Source: Xanthostigma xanthostigma (taxonomy: Eukaryota > Arthropoda > Insecta > Raphidioptera > Raphidiidae). Taken from it: a stretch of 64,000 nt of DNA. The DNA lies in the NCBI GenBank assembly GCA_963575645.1, contig OY754475.1, positions 15,166,509-15,230,508 of the forward strand, in the 5' to 3' direction. Within the stretch, counting starts at the first letter, position 1. Each line of letters opens with the position of its first letter. The translations under genes and the position numbers were made by a program. This document shows positions 33,331 to 44,639 of the stretch, one piece after another. The notes under the pieces were generated by a model. The model saw only the letters and a program-made list of their open reading frames with translations. It was not told the origin of the DNA and did no database searches.

Positions 33331-35013
33331 AAGGTAGTTTGGGAGCCGCAATCCCAAGTCAAATAAATGACTTTTTTTTCCTCAAATAATTACCCAAATC
33401 ATGCTATAATAATTAATAGAAATTCACATGAAAATTTATTTGATTTAATTTAATGCGAATTATAATTAAATAATTATAGTAATGTAATTAATAAAATATT
33501 AATTGATTAGTACTCAGCTGTCACTAGCCACTGTCACTACAACAACAGAGATAAACAACAGAGATAGGGCCACATGTCAGTATTAAATAATTAATAAAAT
33601 CAAAAGTACGTTGTAAATTATTTTGAAATTTTTGCAGTGCGTATCTCAGACATCGTTCTATTTATTAAAAAGTTTTTTTGTGGGGTCAAGTTTGTCAATT
33701 TTTTACAAACCCTCAATTTCCGGAATTATTGAACAAGGACACTCATAACGGCTCGTGTATTTTTGCCTAATTTTAATTAATTATATTGTAAACGGTGGGA
33801 TACTGCAGAAATAGTGTACTCATCGAGTATATGCTAAAAACCTAATTTTTTCGCATATTTATCATCAGGAGAATATATATCTACTAGGTTGCCTATCAAA
33901 ATGTGGCCGCTAGTATTTTTAATTAAATTATTTTTAAATAATTTTTCGCAAAAAATTTCATTGACTTGTTTTTAAAATAAAATATCGTACATTTCACGGC
34001 AATATATATAAAGATTCTGAAAAATCACGGTTGCCGTTACGCACTTGGCCGCACCTCTTCGCAGCCAGGTGTAAACAGGTCTGATTGTGATACATTTTTA
34101 CGTTCATAACGTACATTTATTATTTATATATCAAATTAATGCAAATTTTTTTCTCGTTATTATGATATAAGGGTGCCTAATTAAATTTGGCCGAAAATAA
34201 GGGTTGCTGGCTGCTAAAGATGGTAAATATTAAAAGTAGAGTGAAAGAGAGCTGTACGAGCTGTACGACGTTTTGAAGCCATTGCGCATGCGTCGAGTGC
34301 TAGTGTTCTCAACCACCGGTTCTATTAGTAGTAGAGACGACTTAATAAATACTCTAAGAAAAATGTCTTTCTTAAAAAATTACAAAAAAAATTACAATAA
34401 AACCTTCCTTCATCTTAAAAAATTAATATTGATGAAAAATAAAACCAAGGTTACGCACGTAAAAGAAAATTTTATTTTACAATCGCTGTCCTTGTATGAC
34501 TGGTGATGTTACGCGCTAGCTCTCTTTCACTCTGCTTTTAATATTTACCATCTTTAGCAGCCAGCAAGTCTTATTTTCGGCCAAATTTAATTAGGCACCC
34601 TTATATCGTAATAACGAGAAAAAAATTAGCTTTAATTTGATATATAAATAATAAATGTACGTTATGAACGTAAAAATGTATCACAATCATACCTGTTTAC
34701 ACCTGGCTGCGAAGAGGTGCGGCCAAGTGCGCAACGGCAACCGTGATGTTTCAGAATCTTTACATATATTGCCGTGAAATGGACGATATTTTATTTTAAA
34801 AACAAGTCAATGAAATTTTTTGCGAAAAATTAATTAAAAATAATTTAATTAAAAATACTAGCGGCCACATTTTGATAGGCAACCTAGTATATATATATTC
34901 TTCTGATGATAAATATGCGTAAAAATTAGGTTTTTAGCATATACTCGATGAGTACACTATTTCTGCAGTGGGATCTTATACTACAAGTTTAAGTCATTTG
35001 GCTACCAAACTAC
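33331..35013. mobile_element. TIR insertion in the Penelope-like copy
   Basis: GTAGTTTGGGAGCC on the left is inverted to GGCTACCAAACTAC on the right, with TTTAA-like flanks on both sides. Outside it the Penelope 3' region is continuous with copy one. Most of its length is the inner foldback at 33802-34969. No transposase was found. Confidence 0.6.
33802..34969. mobile_element. Large foldback element with GGGAT duplication, 1,168 bp
   Basis: The ends ACTGCAGAAATAGTGTACTC and GAGTACACTATTTCTGCAGT are perfect inverses, flanked by GGGAT on both sides (33797-33801 and 34970-34974). Arms of about 450 bases remain highly similar, including the GC-richer TTGGCCGCACCTCTTCGCAG. The roughly 260-base loop (34255-34515) contains a 77-codon open frame (34273-34506) without recognised domain. 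The element is probably non-autonomous. Confidence 0.82.
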
Positions 35014-35195
35014 TTTAAAAACTTGAAGCGATTTTTTTCAAATACGAATTAGGAACTAATTATTAATTATTTTTATATTTTTTAGATCAGTTCTGAAGAA
35101 AATCCAAATCTGGTTCGAAACTTCAATGGATTAATTATTATTTTTTGTTAATATATTTGTCTGAAAAATTGGTCGATAATTTTATTTATTGAAGA

Positions 35196-36046
35196 ATTTT
35201 ATTCAGACGGTAATCAAAGATTAGAATTTATTTTTATTACTCCTCCGCGTAAATTGTTTCCACTATAAGCCGAAAAGTACTATCTTGAAAAAATGTCTAC
35301 TGGAAGGTGGCAGCGAATAAATTTTTCAAATTTTACGACACCGTCAATTATCCCATTGGTAGGTCTGTAATCCTTACTTGGGAATTTACTATTTATTGAA
35401 CTCCCTTTTTACTAGAGAATTTCGCTTTAAGTGTTTTCATTTTAAGTATAATTGTACTACTTTGATAAAATTTCTTCAGTGTGGTAGCCGTCTTAAATTT
35501 TTCTATTTTTGTTGGACACAATTAGATAGACAACCAAAAAGTCTATGACTCCGATATGAAAATAATATTTGCTTGACATCGTATCCCTTTAATTATTATC
35601 GTCTGATCTCTTTTTTGTTTTATACAAAACCAATATAAGAAGACTTTTCAAAATTTTGCAATGCTTTGTATCCTTTTATTTCCTAAACTATAAATCCTAT
35701 AAAGAAATGGTTCAAATTATTATGGTACGAAATTTTATCTAGATAATATTTTGTATATAAGGTATTTTTCATTAGAACTCATTGTTTTTAAGATGATTAC
35801 TAATATTAGAGATAAATTAAATTTTTGGTTGTTTTTTAAGCGTAGCGGTTAAATCCGAAACTGTTTCTGAATTTCAAATAAACAGAATTTATTCAGCTAG
35901 TCTGAAATTGTTCCTTCTATAATGTACCTGTGGACTGGTTCAGGATGAATTTTCATAATTTTTTGTATTGAGTTCCTAATAGGGACTATACAAATATTAC
36001 CCCATTTCACACTTTTTAAGATCGTCGTTTTTCGAAAACGCTTTTC
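35196..36046. other. AT-rich intergenic sequence
   Basis: No gene, RNA or clear element ends were recognised. The stretch near 35220-35400 resembles 32160-32420 (CGAAACTACTC / GTAAATTGTTTCC contexts and CTGTAATCCTTACTTGGGAATTT), suggesting a shared diverged repeat. Confidence 0.4.
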
Positions 36047-36050
36047 TTAA

Positions 36051-36998
36051 CCCTCAATTGATCTGTTAGGTCCCAGGGACTCCGCCCGATTTTCAAAGTG
36101 TTTAAAAAACGTTAATATTACACTTAGAAGTTTGTGGATCACAGTACCTTCCTGAAATAGTGTGCGACGCTCGGGGGAGAGAGGATGTGCGTCTACGCTT
36201 GTATATCGGTGAGATATTACGTTCATGGAGTCCACGGGACTCCACCAGAGCATTTGTGTAACTTTTTTGCTAATTTTGTAAATGTCATTTTTTGGGTTTA
36301 ATGACACATTTTCTTTGTTTTAAACTACAAAATGGCTTCCAATAAACAAGTAGTAAATTTAATTCATAATGGGCTGGCTAAACGACGAAGATGAATCTCA
36401 ACAGTCACAAAATGTGCCTCGACCTTTTATACCCGAAGAATTACTTTCCGACTCCGAAGATGAGTGCAAAGAAACCAAAGTAAATACTGACACATTATGT
36501 CCTAAGCGCCTAAAAAGAAAGACTGCATATTTGTGTCTTAGCTGTAAGAAGCCAGTATGTTTGGGGTGTACGAAAAAGATTTGCGCCCGTTTTGTTGCGA
36601 CAGTCAAATATTAAGTGCTGCACATTTTTCATTTTAATATGAGACACTATCCTTTTTTTATTTTGCTCTTAATTTCACTATATTGTTGGCATTGTTCATA
36701 AGTGAAAAGATAAATATACTTAATTTTGAATTTTTATAGTAGCTAGAAGATGGTACAACTTTTTGTTAATTTTATATGGAGGGTAATTTGTTTTTCTATT
36801 GTTATAAAGCTTAAATGTTAACTAATACCAGTCTGATATAAAAGTCTGATACTGTAATGTTCCTTACTCAAATATGTAGTTTTTTGATACTGGATATCGT
36901 TTTATTAATTAAAAAAATATTAACGACTTGTTGAGAAGGAGTCCCCTGGACTCCACCAGATAAATTAAAGTATATCTAGGCACCAGATTAACTGAGGG
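36051..36998 (+). mobile_element. piggyBac deletion derivative, 948 bp
   Basis: TTAA lies directly outside both ends (36047-36050 and 36999-37002), the hallmark of piggyBac insertion. The ends CCCTCAATTGATCTG and CAGATTAACTGAGGG are inverted. Subterminal GTCCCAGGGACTCCGCC (left) and GAGTCCCCTGGACTCCACC (right) form an additional inverted motif, which recurs at 36233-36248. The DDE core of the transposase is deleted, leaving only the ends of the gene. Confidence 0.9.
36332..36614 (+). pseudogene. piggyBac transposase remnant: acidic N-terminus plus Cys-rich C-terminus
   Basis: The ATG at 36332 gives MASNKQVVNLIHNGLAKRRR and a stop. A one-base shift, with an ATG at 36369, continues as DDEDESQQSQNVPRPFIPEE, then LLSDSEDE. 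It then passes directly to LCPKRLKRKTAYLCLSCKKP and VCLGCTKKICARF. The first part looks like the acidic transposase N-terminus. The second has the C-x2-C / C-x2-C spacing of the piggyBac C-terminal zinc-binding domain, which binds the TIRs. All of the catalytic domain is absent. The 81-codon frame is intact, so a small end-binding protein is conceivable, but expression is unknown. Confidence 0.7.
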
Positions 36999-37249
36999 TT
37001 AAATTTTAATAGTGCAAATAATTAGGAAATAAGTTTTTGAAATTTCGGATATATCCCCTTTACGAAAAATGCTCTGCTACGAAGAGTGTTCAAAAAGTAC
37101 TTAATTTCAACATTGAGATTATTGATCTATTAATAGCTAGTAGCGTCAAAAAATAATATGGAGAATGAAAAAGAAAGCGACTACACTACAGAAGCAATTT
37201 TGCTTAAATAGTACCTTTGGACTTTACGCGAAAAATTCTAGTAAAAAAA

Positions 37250-37545
37250 TTAAAAATGTGTTACGAGAACGCATTAAATAAGTGAAACTTCTAGTTGCAA
37301 ATCATACGATTGCATTTGAACAAGAGGAGAAAATGTGTTACGAGATAGTGTCACGTTCAGATTAATTTGAACAGACGAAATATCTTTACGTGAAACTATC
37401 TTGTAACACATGTTTTCCACTTGTCCAAATGCAATCGTTAACACATTTTTTCCACTTGTGCAAATACAATTGTATGATTTGCAACTAGAAGTGTCACTTC
37501 TGTAATGCGTTCTCGTAACACATTTTTAATTTTTTCGCAGGTTTA
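37250..37545. repeat. Palindromic repeat, copy A
   Basis: TGTGTTACGAGAACGCATTA with AAACTTCTAGTTGCAAATCATACGATTGCA is inverted on the right (TGATTTGCAACTAGAAG, TAATGCGTTCTCGTAACACA), around a centre near 37380. It is followed by CGCAGGTTTACTGCAAATATTG. Copy B is at 54300-54545. Confidence 0.8.
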
Positions 37546-38243
37546 CTGCAAATATTGTTTTTTTAGCTCAAGTATTATTCTGATAAATTAGTCGAAAATT
37601 TTGTATATAAGAAGTATACTTAAGGTAGTACCTCCACAAATTCAATATTTTAGGAAGTCTTTGAAATTTGGTATATAAGTAATTAAATGCATAATACACA
37701 CTCTGTTAAAATTTGAAAACGATTTACCGTACCGAACATGAAATAATTGCAATTAAAAATGACATTTTTTATACATATAGCATAGGGAAAGCGTGAGAAA
37801 AGGACATTTTTTTTTTGTTTTTAATTGAAGGACTTTCACCATCTTGATGAAAAACTAATATTTGTTAGAATAATATATTCCGAATAATTTAAAAAATATA
37901 TAAACATTCTTTACCGCGTAGTTTTGATAAAAAATAAAAATGAAAAACATATTTAGACAAATATTTGCAGTGAAAGGATTGTGAGAATGGTCGCGTGGAA
38001 ACTATGAGGCAACGGTGTAACAAAAGAGAAAGGCGCGAAAATATGAAATGATTAAATTTTTTTAAGAAAATTTTTTTATTGAATAGGTACTAATTATTTA
38101 TTGGTGTGAACTGCGCCTGTGTTAAAGTCAGAATGCTTGGATTTTTCATTATGTGCAACATGAATTTTTCCGGTTCGAACTTTTGTTATTACAACAGATT
38201 TCTCACACATGACTTTTAGGATTGAATTTAATCCAGTACGTTG
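37546..38243. other. Intergenic DNA between repeat parts, no gene
   Basis: 37546-37623 matches the flank of copy B (54640-54725). From 37624 (TTAAGGTAGTACCTCCACAA) to about 38090 is sequence absent from the 54-kb copy, hence a likely separate insertion. The minus-strand open frame 38094-38294 overlaps the tRNA-like sequence and is not supported. Confidence 0.4.
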
Positions 38244-38244
38244 T

Positions 38245-38315
38245 TCATCAACTACATAAATCGAACCCAGGCTAGCCGCGTGATACGCCAGCATCTTATC
38301 ACTGAGCTACAAGTG
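38245..38315 (-). repeat. tRNA-like sequence (copy A of a tRNA-derived repeat)
   Basis: The minus strand reads GCACTTGTAGCTCAGTGATA (A-box), AGATGCTGGCGTATCACGCGG (anticodon-arm-like, loop with ATC) and CTGGGTTCGATTTA (B-box). The T stem is imperfect. The same arrangement at 54756-54825 is better preserved. Confidence 0.6.
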
Positions 38316-38343
38316 CTTACTAATAATCATTGTTTATATAGGG

Positions 38344-40060
38344 TGTAACGTTTTACAATCTTAAGCCCTTTTGTTATTATTAGTTTTGTGTAGAAAATAT
38401 TAAATAATATTTGAATATTATTTTGATATTTTAAGTGTACAAAAAAACGATACAATGAGTGGGAGCGATAACTCCCACTGATAAATGGGCAGGCCGCGAG
38501 TTGAAAAAGAACAACACTCTGTCTGGGTCACAGGCAATAGATCGTGAAAGATACACACGGGATATGACCGTTGAACGAGAGAGCGAGATTGCCACGCAGG
38601 ACAGTGCGTTAGAGAAGGAACGTCGCGTACCTAGACACTGAGCTTGACTGATCTGGTATCTAAAGGCATTAGCTGGCGTATTATCGACGCGTGAACATCT
38701 TATTGTTTAGAGAGATTTTTGTGTGGATTTTATATTGCATTCTGATTACTTGTTTTTTGGCGAATCTTCGTAGGCGATTTTTGGCTAGGTCTTAGTGGTT
38801 GTAAGGTTCTAGTTTCGTTGGCGAGTTAGGGCACTCCTCCGTGAACCCCTTTTAAGCAGAAAATTTGGTTCCGCGCAGAGCGGTTCCAAATTACAGATTT
38901 ATTTCCATCTTTGATTGTTGTCACCATTGTTCAAATAGAAATCAACCGTGAACTAACAGGCTTGTTGGCACTCTGGATATTAGTTTTGATTTTCTGTCGC
39001 TTAGGATCAGAGTTTGGTGTAGTTGTTGTTGGATCAGGATTCATTCCTGGAATTTCTGGAATTTATCTTTGTTCAGAAATTGTGAGTTTGTCGTTAACTA
39101 CGTCGCCACGTATCTGTTACGCCATACTATTTACTACGATCATTACACGCCGAATGCAATTATTTTACGTCGATGCCAGCTAATCAAATAAATGTTTATT
39201 GATGTTTTTTGATGAATGCGAGCCCAATTTGTGTTGGAATTGGGGGCCTAAGGTTGGTGTGGACACTCCGTCTCACCGTTTGTGATAGTTGCGGCGATTA
39301 GCGCCTCATATAATTGGACAAGTTTGGTTGAAGGAACTGTTAAGTTCAAAATTGTACGTAATTGTTGAAGTTCAATTTATAAATAATTGGAGTTCGACCC
39401 TGTAGATAACTTACGAGCTTCGATATTGTAAATAAAAGTTTTGTACTGAATTGGCTCAGTGCTGTTGCTTGTATTTAAATAACCGCTAGTTGTGGATGTT
39501 TTAAAATGCGATTAATTTACATTTAGTTGTCATTTTAATTATTTGAGAAATTGTTGGGCTCACCATTTGGGCTGAATTTGTTTGGGCGTTTGTTTTTTTT
39601 TTTTTTTGTGCGTCGATCCATTCTTCAGTGAGTGGATCGTTGGGTGTGTTTTCTTTTTTTTTATTTTACAGGTTGTGGAACGGTTTAGGGGCTTAGATTT
39701 AGTTCCGTGTTGCCCGCGTGATACGACGGTCTAGGAGTGGACTCCCTAGACACTTCCTTAGTGTGGCCCTTGTGTCCTGGCGCCCTCTCACCTCTGTCGG
39801 TGGGGCCCACACTAATTACTTTATCATCGTCGCGTGACAACACTGTATTAATTATTATTTGTGTCGTCGTATACTACGTGTTAATTTTAAGTCAAACATT
39901 CGCTATTTTAATTTGTGTAAGTGGTCGGTGGTTGGATTTTTACAGCCCCTTCTGGGCTTTTTCCCAGCAAGGGTAATTCTCTTCTTTTACTTGGTTTCGC
40001 CCCACGCCCCTTGCGCCGCCTGAACTTAGCTAGCCGCGGCCTCCTCAAGTTGAGGTTACA
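38344..40060 (+). mobile_element. Solo-LTR-like insertion, 1,717 bp (TG...CA, 4-bp duplication)
   Basis: The element starts TGTAAC and ends GTTACA, with AGGG on both sides (38340-38343 and 40061-40064). The repeat it interrupts is continuous without it, as seen by comparison with 54840-54870. It is GC-richer than its surroundings, has an AATAAA at about 39432, and lacks gag, pol or env coding. These features fit a solo LTR left after recombination. Family (Gypsy or BEL/Pao) cannot be told. Open frames of 60-90 codons inside have no domain. Confidence 0.75.
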
Positions 40061-40064
40061 AGGG

Positions 40065-40640
40065 TTACTCTATAATAGTACAATTTCGTGACAAATTCTA
40101 TTACAAATTTCGTAACATAGGGAAACGAGTTTACCCCCGTTTTTAAAGAAGTATTTACTTCAAAAAGCATTCTTAGCAATCCCGCTTTTCACTGGAAAAA
40201 AAATGCTTAAGTTCTGATAGCTCATAAATATGTCTATAATATCTGTAAGTATGGGAATTCAGTATCTATGGAACACTACTATTAACTATTACTATTACTA
40301 GAGAACATCGCCTAAAGTGTCTCCGTTTTTAATCGAAAGGTCCATCTTTTTTTGACACTGTTAGCTATCCTATTTATATAATAGATCTGTAATCAATACA
40401 AGAAAATTTAAAATGTTTGAAACACCTGCTTACTACAGAAAATTCATATAATACTCTTACTGGATTTCTAGGTAAAAAGCCAACGTTACTGCACCACATC
40501 TTATTAATATTAATATTATCAGTCGTTATCCATATCATCGCATGAGTTAACAGAAACTTCGTTTTGTTTGTTATATTATGTCAAATGATAGTACTTTGGG
40601 TGTTGAAATGGTCCGGTCGTCCGACTGGCTGCACTTTTTG
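40065..40640. repeat. Repeat remnants right of the solo LTR
   Basis: 40065-40165 continues the tRNA-like repeat (AATTTCGTGACAAATTCTAT, ACATAGGGAAACGA). 40500-40640 is a piece of the GCATGC family (CATATCATCGCATGAGTTAA ... GAAATGGTCCGGTCGTCC). No gene. Confidence 0.55.
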
Positions 40641-41084
40641 AACCCCTGTACAACAATATCGACCGCCCTTTGCACTGTGATAGTACTTTTTGCTTTTATT
40701 TTTTCAGAACTGTAATCAAAATGAAATTGCAATCATAATGAAAACATGCAATATAAATATCAAATCAAATCCAGCAGCATTTCATGTAGATGCCTTAAAA
40801 TTTATATAAGGCGTAGGGTAAAGGGAACTGACCGTTTCGATACTTGGTTAGACACTAGTTTCTGTTAATTATAATCCTGATAATAATATGACTCCGAGCT
40901 TTCAATTGTAATCATAGTTGGGAATAATCTAATGATTTTGATATTCAAAAGAGTGCTATTCGAATAATTCTTTCGCATGATGCAATAATAGGTATGTTGA
41001 TACTATGCGCGAAAGAATGAATGTTCGAACTTTTGAATGAATGTTGCTTTCGATGTTGATTGTCACCTGCATACAGTGCTTCAT
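40641..41084. other. Unremarkable intergenic sequence
   Basis: No gene or repeat boundary was recognised. A possible direct repeat of GCGAAAGAATGAATGTT / TTTTGAATGAATGTTGC occurs near 41010-41045. Confidence 0.4.
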
Positions 41085-42070
41085 AGAATAAAAAATTCTA
41101 GCCAATTGGTCGACAGGACCATTCCAACTTCAAAATGTTGACATTTATAATAAAGAAAATAAAACTTCTGATATCGCGTGAGATGACACGGGTAATGGCT
41201 AGTATTCAATATGATATTTGCTATTCGTTGCCATGGTTACCTATGGTAGTACGAGCACCAAGGCAACTTTAAATAAAAGACTTGATTTTTTTTATATTTC
41301 GGTAGATGGATGATATTATGTTTTCATTGATTTCTCCAAAACCAGTCGGTGGAAATAAAAAAAAAAAAACGATTTAAATTAAAGTTAAAACCTTAATAAA
41401 TTATTGAAAACAAAAAAAAACCCGTTGTGCCCGACTAATTAAAAAGATATTTTAACATTTTTATTAAATATCTTTTTAATTAGTCGGGCACAACGGGTTT
41501 TTTTTGTTTTCAATAATTTATTAAGGTTTTAACTTTAATTTAAATAGTTTTTTTTTTTTTATTTCCACCGACTAGTTTTGAAGAAATCAATGAAAACATA
41601 TCATCCATCTACCGTTTTACCATAAAGCCAGTGTTAAATATGCCTACTTTTAAAGTCATTTATTTATTTAAATAATCGGGCAACCCCCCTAAAATTTTCA
41701 GAATTGGTTTAGACTTAGTTCAACTTTATATAAAAAAAATCAAGCCTTTTATTTAACCAGTTTATTTCTGACAGATCTACAAAACAAAAGAACAGCCGAT
41801 ATTTTTTAATTTTTGAAATATTTCCAAAACTATAAAGTTTAGAAAATTTTTTGACGAAAATTTCTTAAAAAAATAAATGGAATAATAAGCTATAAACATT
41901 CGTCCAAAATTTGGTTTCAATCCGCTCATCCGTTTGACCTGTATCGTGTTCACAAACAAACAGACGCACAGAGCTTTTCCAAAAATATGTTTTTTTGGAT
42001 TCGGAGGATCTTAAAACAAAAAAAATGAAGTGATTTTTGACCTGAACTAGTATCATTCGCCACACTAGTG
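41085..42070 (-). repeat. GCATGC-family repeat split by a foldback
   Basis: Left part: CAATTGGTCGACAGGACCAT to TTGCCATGGTTACC. Right part: AGTTTATTTCTGACAGATCT to ACCTGAACTAGTATCATTCG, including TTTGGTTTCAATCCGCTCAT and TTTGACCTGTATCGTGTTCA. The foldback at 41258-41756 separates the parts. Confidence 0.7.
41258..41756. repeat. Foldback with GGGCACAACGGG core, second copy
   Basis: Same element as 15655-16034. It begins CAAGGCAACTTTAAATAAAA and has inverted CCCGTTGTGCCCGACTAATT / AATTAGTCGGGCACAACGGG around an AT centre at about 41440-41480. The arms here are longer and cleaner than in the 15.7-kb copy. The right end is shortened. Confidence 0.8.
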
Positions 42071-42591
42071 AATACGAATAACGATAACTTACAAATTACT
42101 ATCCCAACCCACTGGTTGGGTTGGTATTAATAATATTATGTAAGTAAACGAAATTCGTATTCAATACTATGCAGTGCATTTAACTCTAGTAGTTAGGTAC
42201 TGTGCGAGTGTAACCACAATTATTTATTCACTCTGCCTGTGCATTCGATATTTTATTATAATGAATTAATTTATGTATTTTTCATTTTCGATTATGAGAC
42301 TTGAGAGAGGCGCCTGCGTGCAGTGCTTATAGAAGAGAGGCAAGCAAGCAGTGTTTCAAGGAATAAAGCAAGAATGTAATATAGTTAGTTTTTACTAGAG
42401 ACTATTATCAGTCATAAATCATAGATATAAGAATGACACGAATGGTTTTGAATAACCTCTCGAGATAGTTTTATAATCCGACAGTCCAATTATTTTTATT
42501 CGAGAAATATCCCATACCTACTACCTCTGCCCTGCAATCTTTGTAACGATATCGCTATTGAATTGCCACTAGAGCGAGTGCATAAAGATTA
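42071..42591. other. Unassigned intergenic sequence
   Basis: A CCCAACCCACTGGTTGGG hairpin lies at 42104-42121. No gene or known repeat was otherwise recognised. Confidence 0.4.
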
Positions 42592-42947
42592 TCTTATACT
42601 AATATGTAAAGCTGAAGAGTTTGTTTGTTTGGTTGAACGCGCTAATCTCAGGAGCTACTGGTTCGAATTGAAAAATGATTTTTGTGTTGGATAGTTCATT
42701 TATCGAGGAAGGCTATAGGCTATATAATATCATCCTAAGACCAATGGAAGCGGAGCATCAATGAAAAATGTTGCAAAAACGGGAAATATTATTCCTTTTG
42801 AGAGCTTCCATTGCGTGCGCTGCGTAAACGGTTCAAGTTACGTAAAAATTATGTATGACGGAATTGTTCCCCTTTAAAAATTTTAAAAAACAATATATTG
42901 TTTCCAGAACAGTTTTGCACCCGAGTGAAACCGGACCGGGTCGGTAG
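42592..42947 (+). mobile_element. Non-autonomous Helitron, about 356 bp
   Basis: It begins TCTTATACTAATATGTAAAG after A and follows the 1872-2226 copy throughout (GCGCTAATCTCAGGAGCTAC, CATTTATCGAGGAAGGCTAT, GCGGAGCATCAATG). It ends ACCCGAGTGAAACCGGACCGGG then TCGGTAG|T, where the expected CTAG has become GTAG. Length is within one base of the 1872 copy. Confidence 0.85.
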
Positions 42948-43182
42948 TTCGTTATAAAAGAGTCAAGAGTGTTCGTTTTTTAAACATGAATATCGAGTGA
43001 TAAAGACTGAACGCTGCACATTGCAAGAACTAAAATGTGAAACTTTTGATTATTAAAAATAGCTCTCGCTACAGTCGCGATACCAATATAATATAGTGAT
43101 AAAGTATATGAGATATTTGCGAAATCGACCATATTATTGCGACTGTTCTGTGCTTTAGGGAATTTAAGCTTTACTGCACATA

Positions 43183-43392
43183 TTCAAAGCAATGGCACGT
43201 CAATCCGGTGTCGGAGAGGCAACCGGTTGGCGAGTGGTAATCTGGGCCTATGAGTGGTACAGAACCCCCTGGTAGCGACCAAAGTGACCCCAAATAGACG
43301 GGGGCGGCGATATGGGGGTGGGGCAAAATCGAAAAATGTTTGAAAAGGCAACCGGATAAAAATGCGGTTGCATTGAAGGAAATACCCTAATT
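43183..43392 (+). repeat. Long inverted repeat, left member
   Basis: About 210 bases (TTCAAAGCAATGGCACGTCA ... TTGAAGGAAATACCCTAATT) are repeated in reverse at 49857-50066 with only a few substitutions. It is GC-richer than its surroundings, including CGGGGGCGGCGATATGGGGG. Confidence 0.9.
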
Positions 43393-43594
43393 GGGCTTTT
43401 GAATGAAATTTTTTTTTGTCATAAATGGAAAGATCGTATATAAGTTTTATAACAAATTTAGATAAGTTTAGTTACAGTTAGTAATTATTATAATATATTG
43501 TTTATAGAGTAGCTACTGTTTGCTACAATTGTTAAGAAACACCCATTGTTACAATGCTATCAACATAGAAAAATTAGTTTATTTATTCAAACAA

Positions 43595-43668
43595 TGTCAC
43601 CGTCGGGATACGAACCCCGAATCTTTCCACTCTCGCGGCAGACTGTGTTACATTACACCACAGTGACA
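43595..43668 (-). repeat. tRNA-like sequence with intact acceptor pairing
   Basis: On the minus strand GTCACTG pairs with CGGTGAC (one G-T pair). A D-arm-like TGGTGTAATGTAACACAG and a T-arm CGGGGTTCGTATCCCG are present. The anticodon arm is not clear. Related to the truncated copy at 3159-3216, so it is probably a tRNA-derived repeat. Confidence 0.55.
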
Positions 43669-44129
43669 CAACTATCAAACTATCATTCTAATATTTATAG
43701 CATTGGTAACTGATTTTTTCACATCATGCGAGAGCCAATTATATTAGTTAACGCTAGATATGAACCATTACAGTAGTGAGAGCTATGAGTGAATCAAAGG
43801 TGAAATTGTTTCCTTACATTAAATAGTCCAAGTCACAGACGTCTTTTCTATATCGTCAGGAATTAATAGTGGAAACTTCTTGTTTCTTATGGATGAAACA
43901 ATCCTTTTAATATTTAGATAAGTGTTTTAACCTCTCATTGATTGAATACAGTCAATATACCTATTAAGAAATTTATCAAAAATGTCGAGTCTTAAATGTT
44001 ATCGTGCTTGCTTTGTACAAAGGTGTACGAATATTACATAAAAAACTCCCCACAAAATGTTTTTAAATGTGTTACAAGATGTTACACGTCGAAAACAATG
44101 GTGTCAACATCATGAAACATCCATTTTTA

Positions 44130-44560
44130 GGCGCGAATAGCGTAAGCTAAAGCGCCTATATGTACTCGCTTTGTCTGTGAATCTGTGAATCTGTGAATCT
44201 GTGAATCTGTGAATCTGTATGTCACGCTTTTTTGTGGATTGTGTACAGCTCAAACGCCTTAACCGATTTTAAAAAACTTTTTTTTGTTCGATTCGTCTCC
44301 GGGTAACTTAGATCCTAACGTCGCCCGATTTTTGAATTTTTGCTCCAGAGGGGAGCAATTTAGAAAAAACGAAGTTTTTCGCTTATAACTCGCTCAATTT
44401 AAATCAGATCGGTTCGAAACCTGTCTTAAACGAAAGAGGAGAAAATTTTACATAAATTTCGTACAACAGAATTTGCCCAATCAGTTTTTTTATACACATT
44501 TATATAGAAATAAATTCAATCTGATATAACCGATGGCAAACATCTTTAGGTTATCTCTCT
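44130..44560 (+). repeat. GGCGC-hairpin family repeat, with an 8-base tandem run
   Basis: It begins TAGGCGCGAATAGCGTAAGC TAAAGCGCC, a GGCGC/GCGCC hairpin. The CTGTGAAT unit is repeated about five times (44174-44217), followed by CGCCTTAACCGATTTTAAAA, ATTCGTCTCCGGGTAACTTA and AAATCAGATCGGTTCGAAAC. The same order appears inverted at 16075-16440 and without the hairpin end at 50085-50440. Confidence 0.75.
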
Positions 44561-44639
44561 CTGTTACACGGTTTAACATGGCAATTTAAAAATTACGTAT
44601 GTGCTGTCTTCAAATAAAATTGGTCGATAATATTATTTA

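Larger units (their letters stand above)
32432..35195 (+). mobile_element. Second Penelope-like copy, 5'-truncated, with a large insertion
   Basis: The left edge (32432-32515) is an inverted copy of the right terminal sequence: AAAATTATCGACCAACTTTTCAG against the right-hand CTGAAAAATTGGTCGATAAT. Coding remnants (32536-33183) match the RT C-terminus and the GIY-YIG nuclease. The 3' region holds a decayed hammerhead-like motif at 35093-35121 (CTGAAGAAAATCC ... GAAAC). It is interrupted at about 33331-35013 by another element. Confidence 0.8.

Noticed and set aside
39737-39976. 79-codon frame near the right side of the solo-LTR-like element
   Set aside because: It has no recognised domain and lies in a region better explained as LTR.
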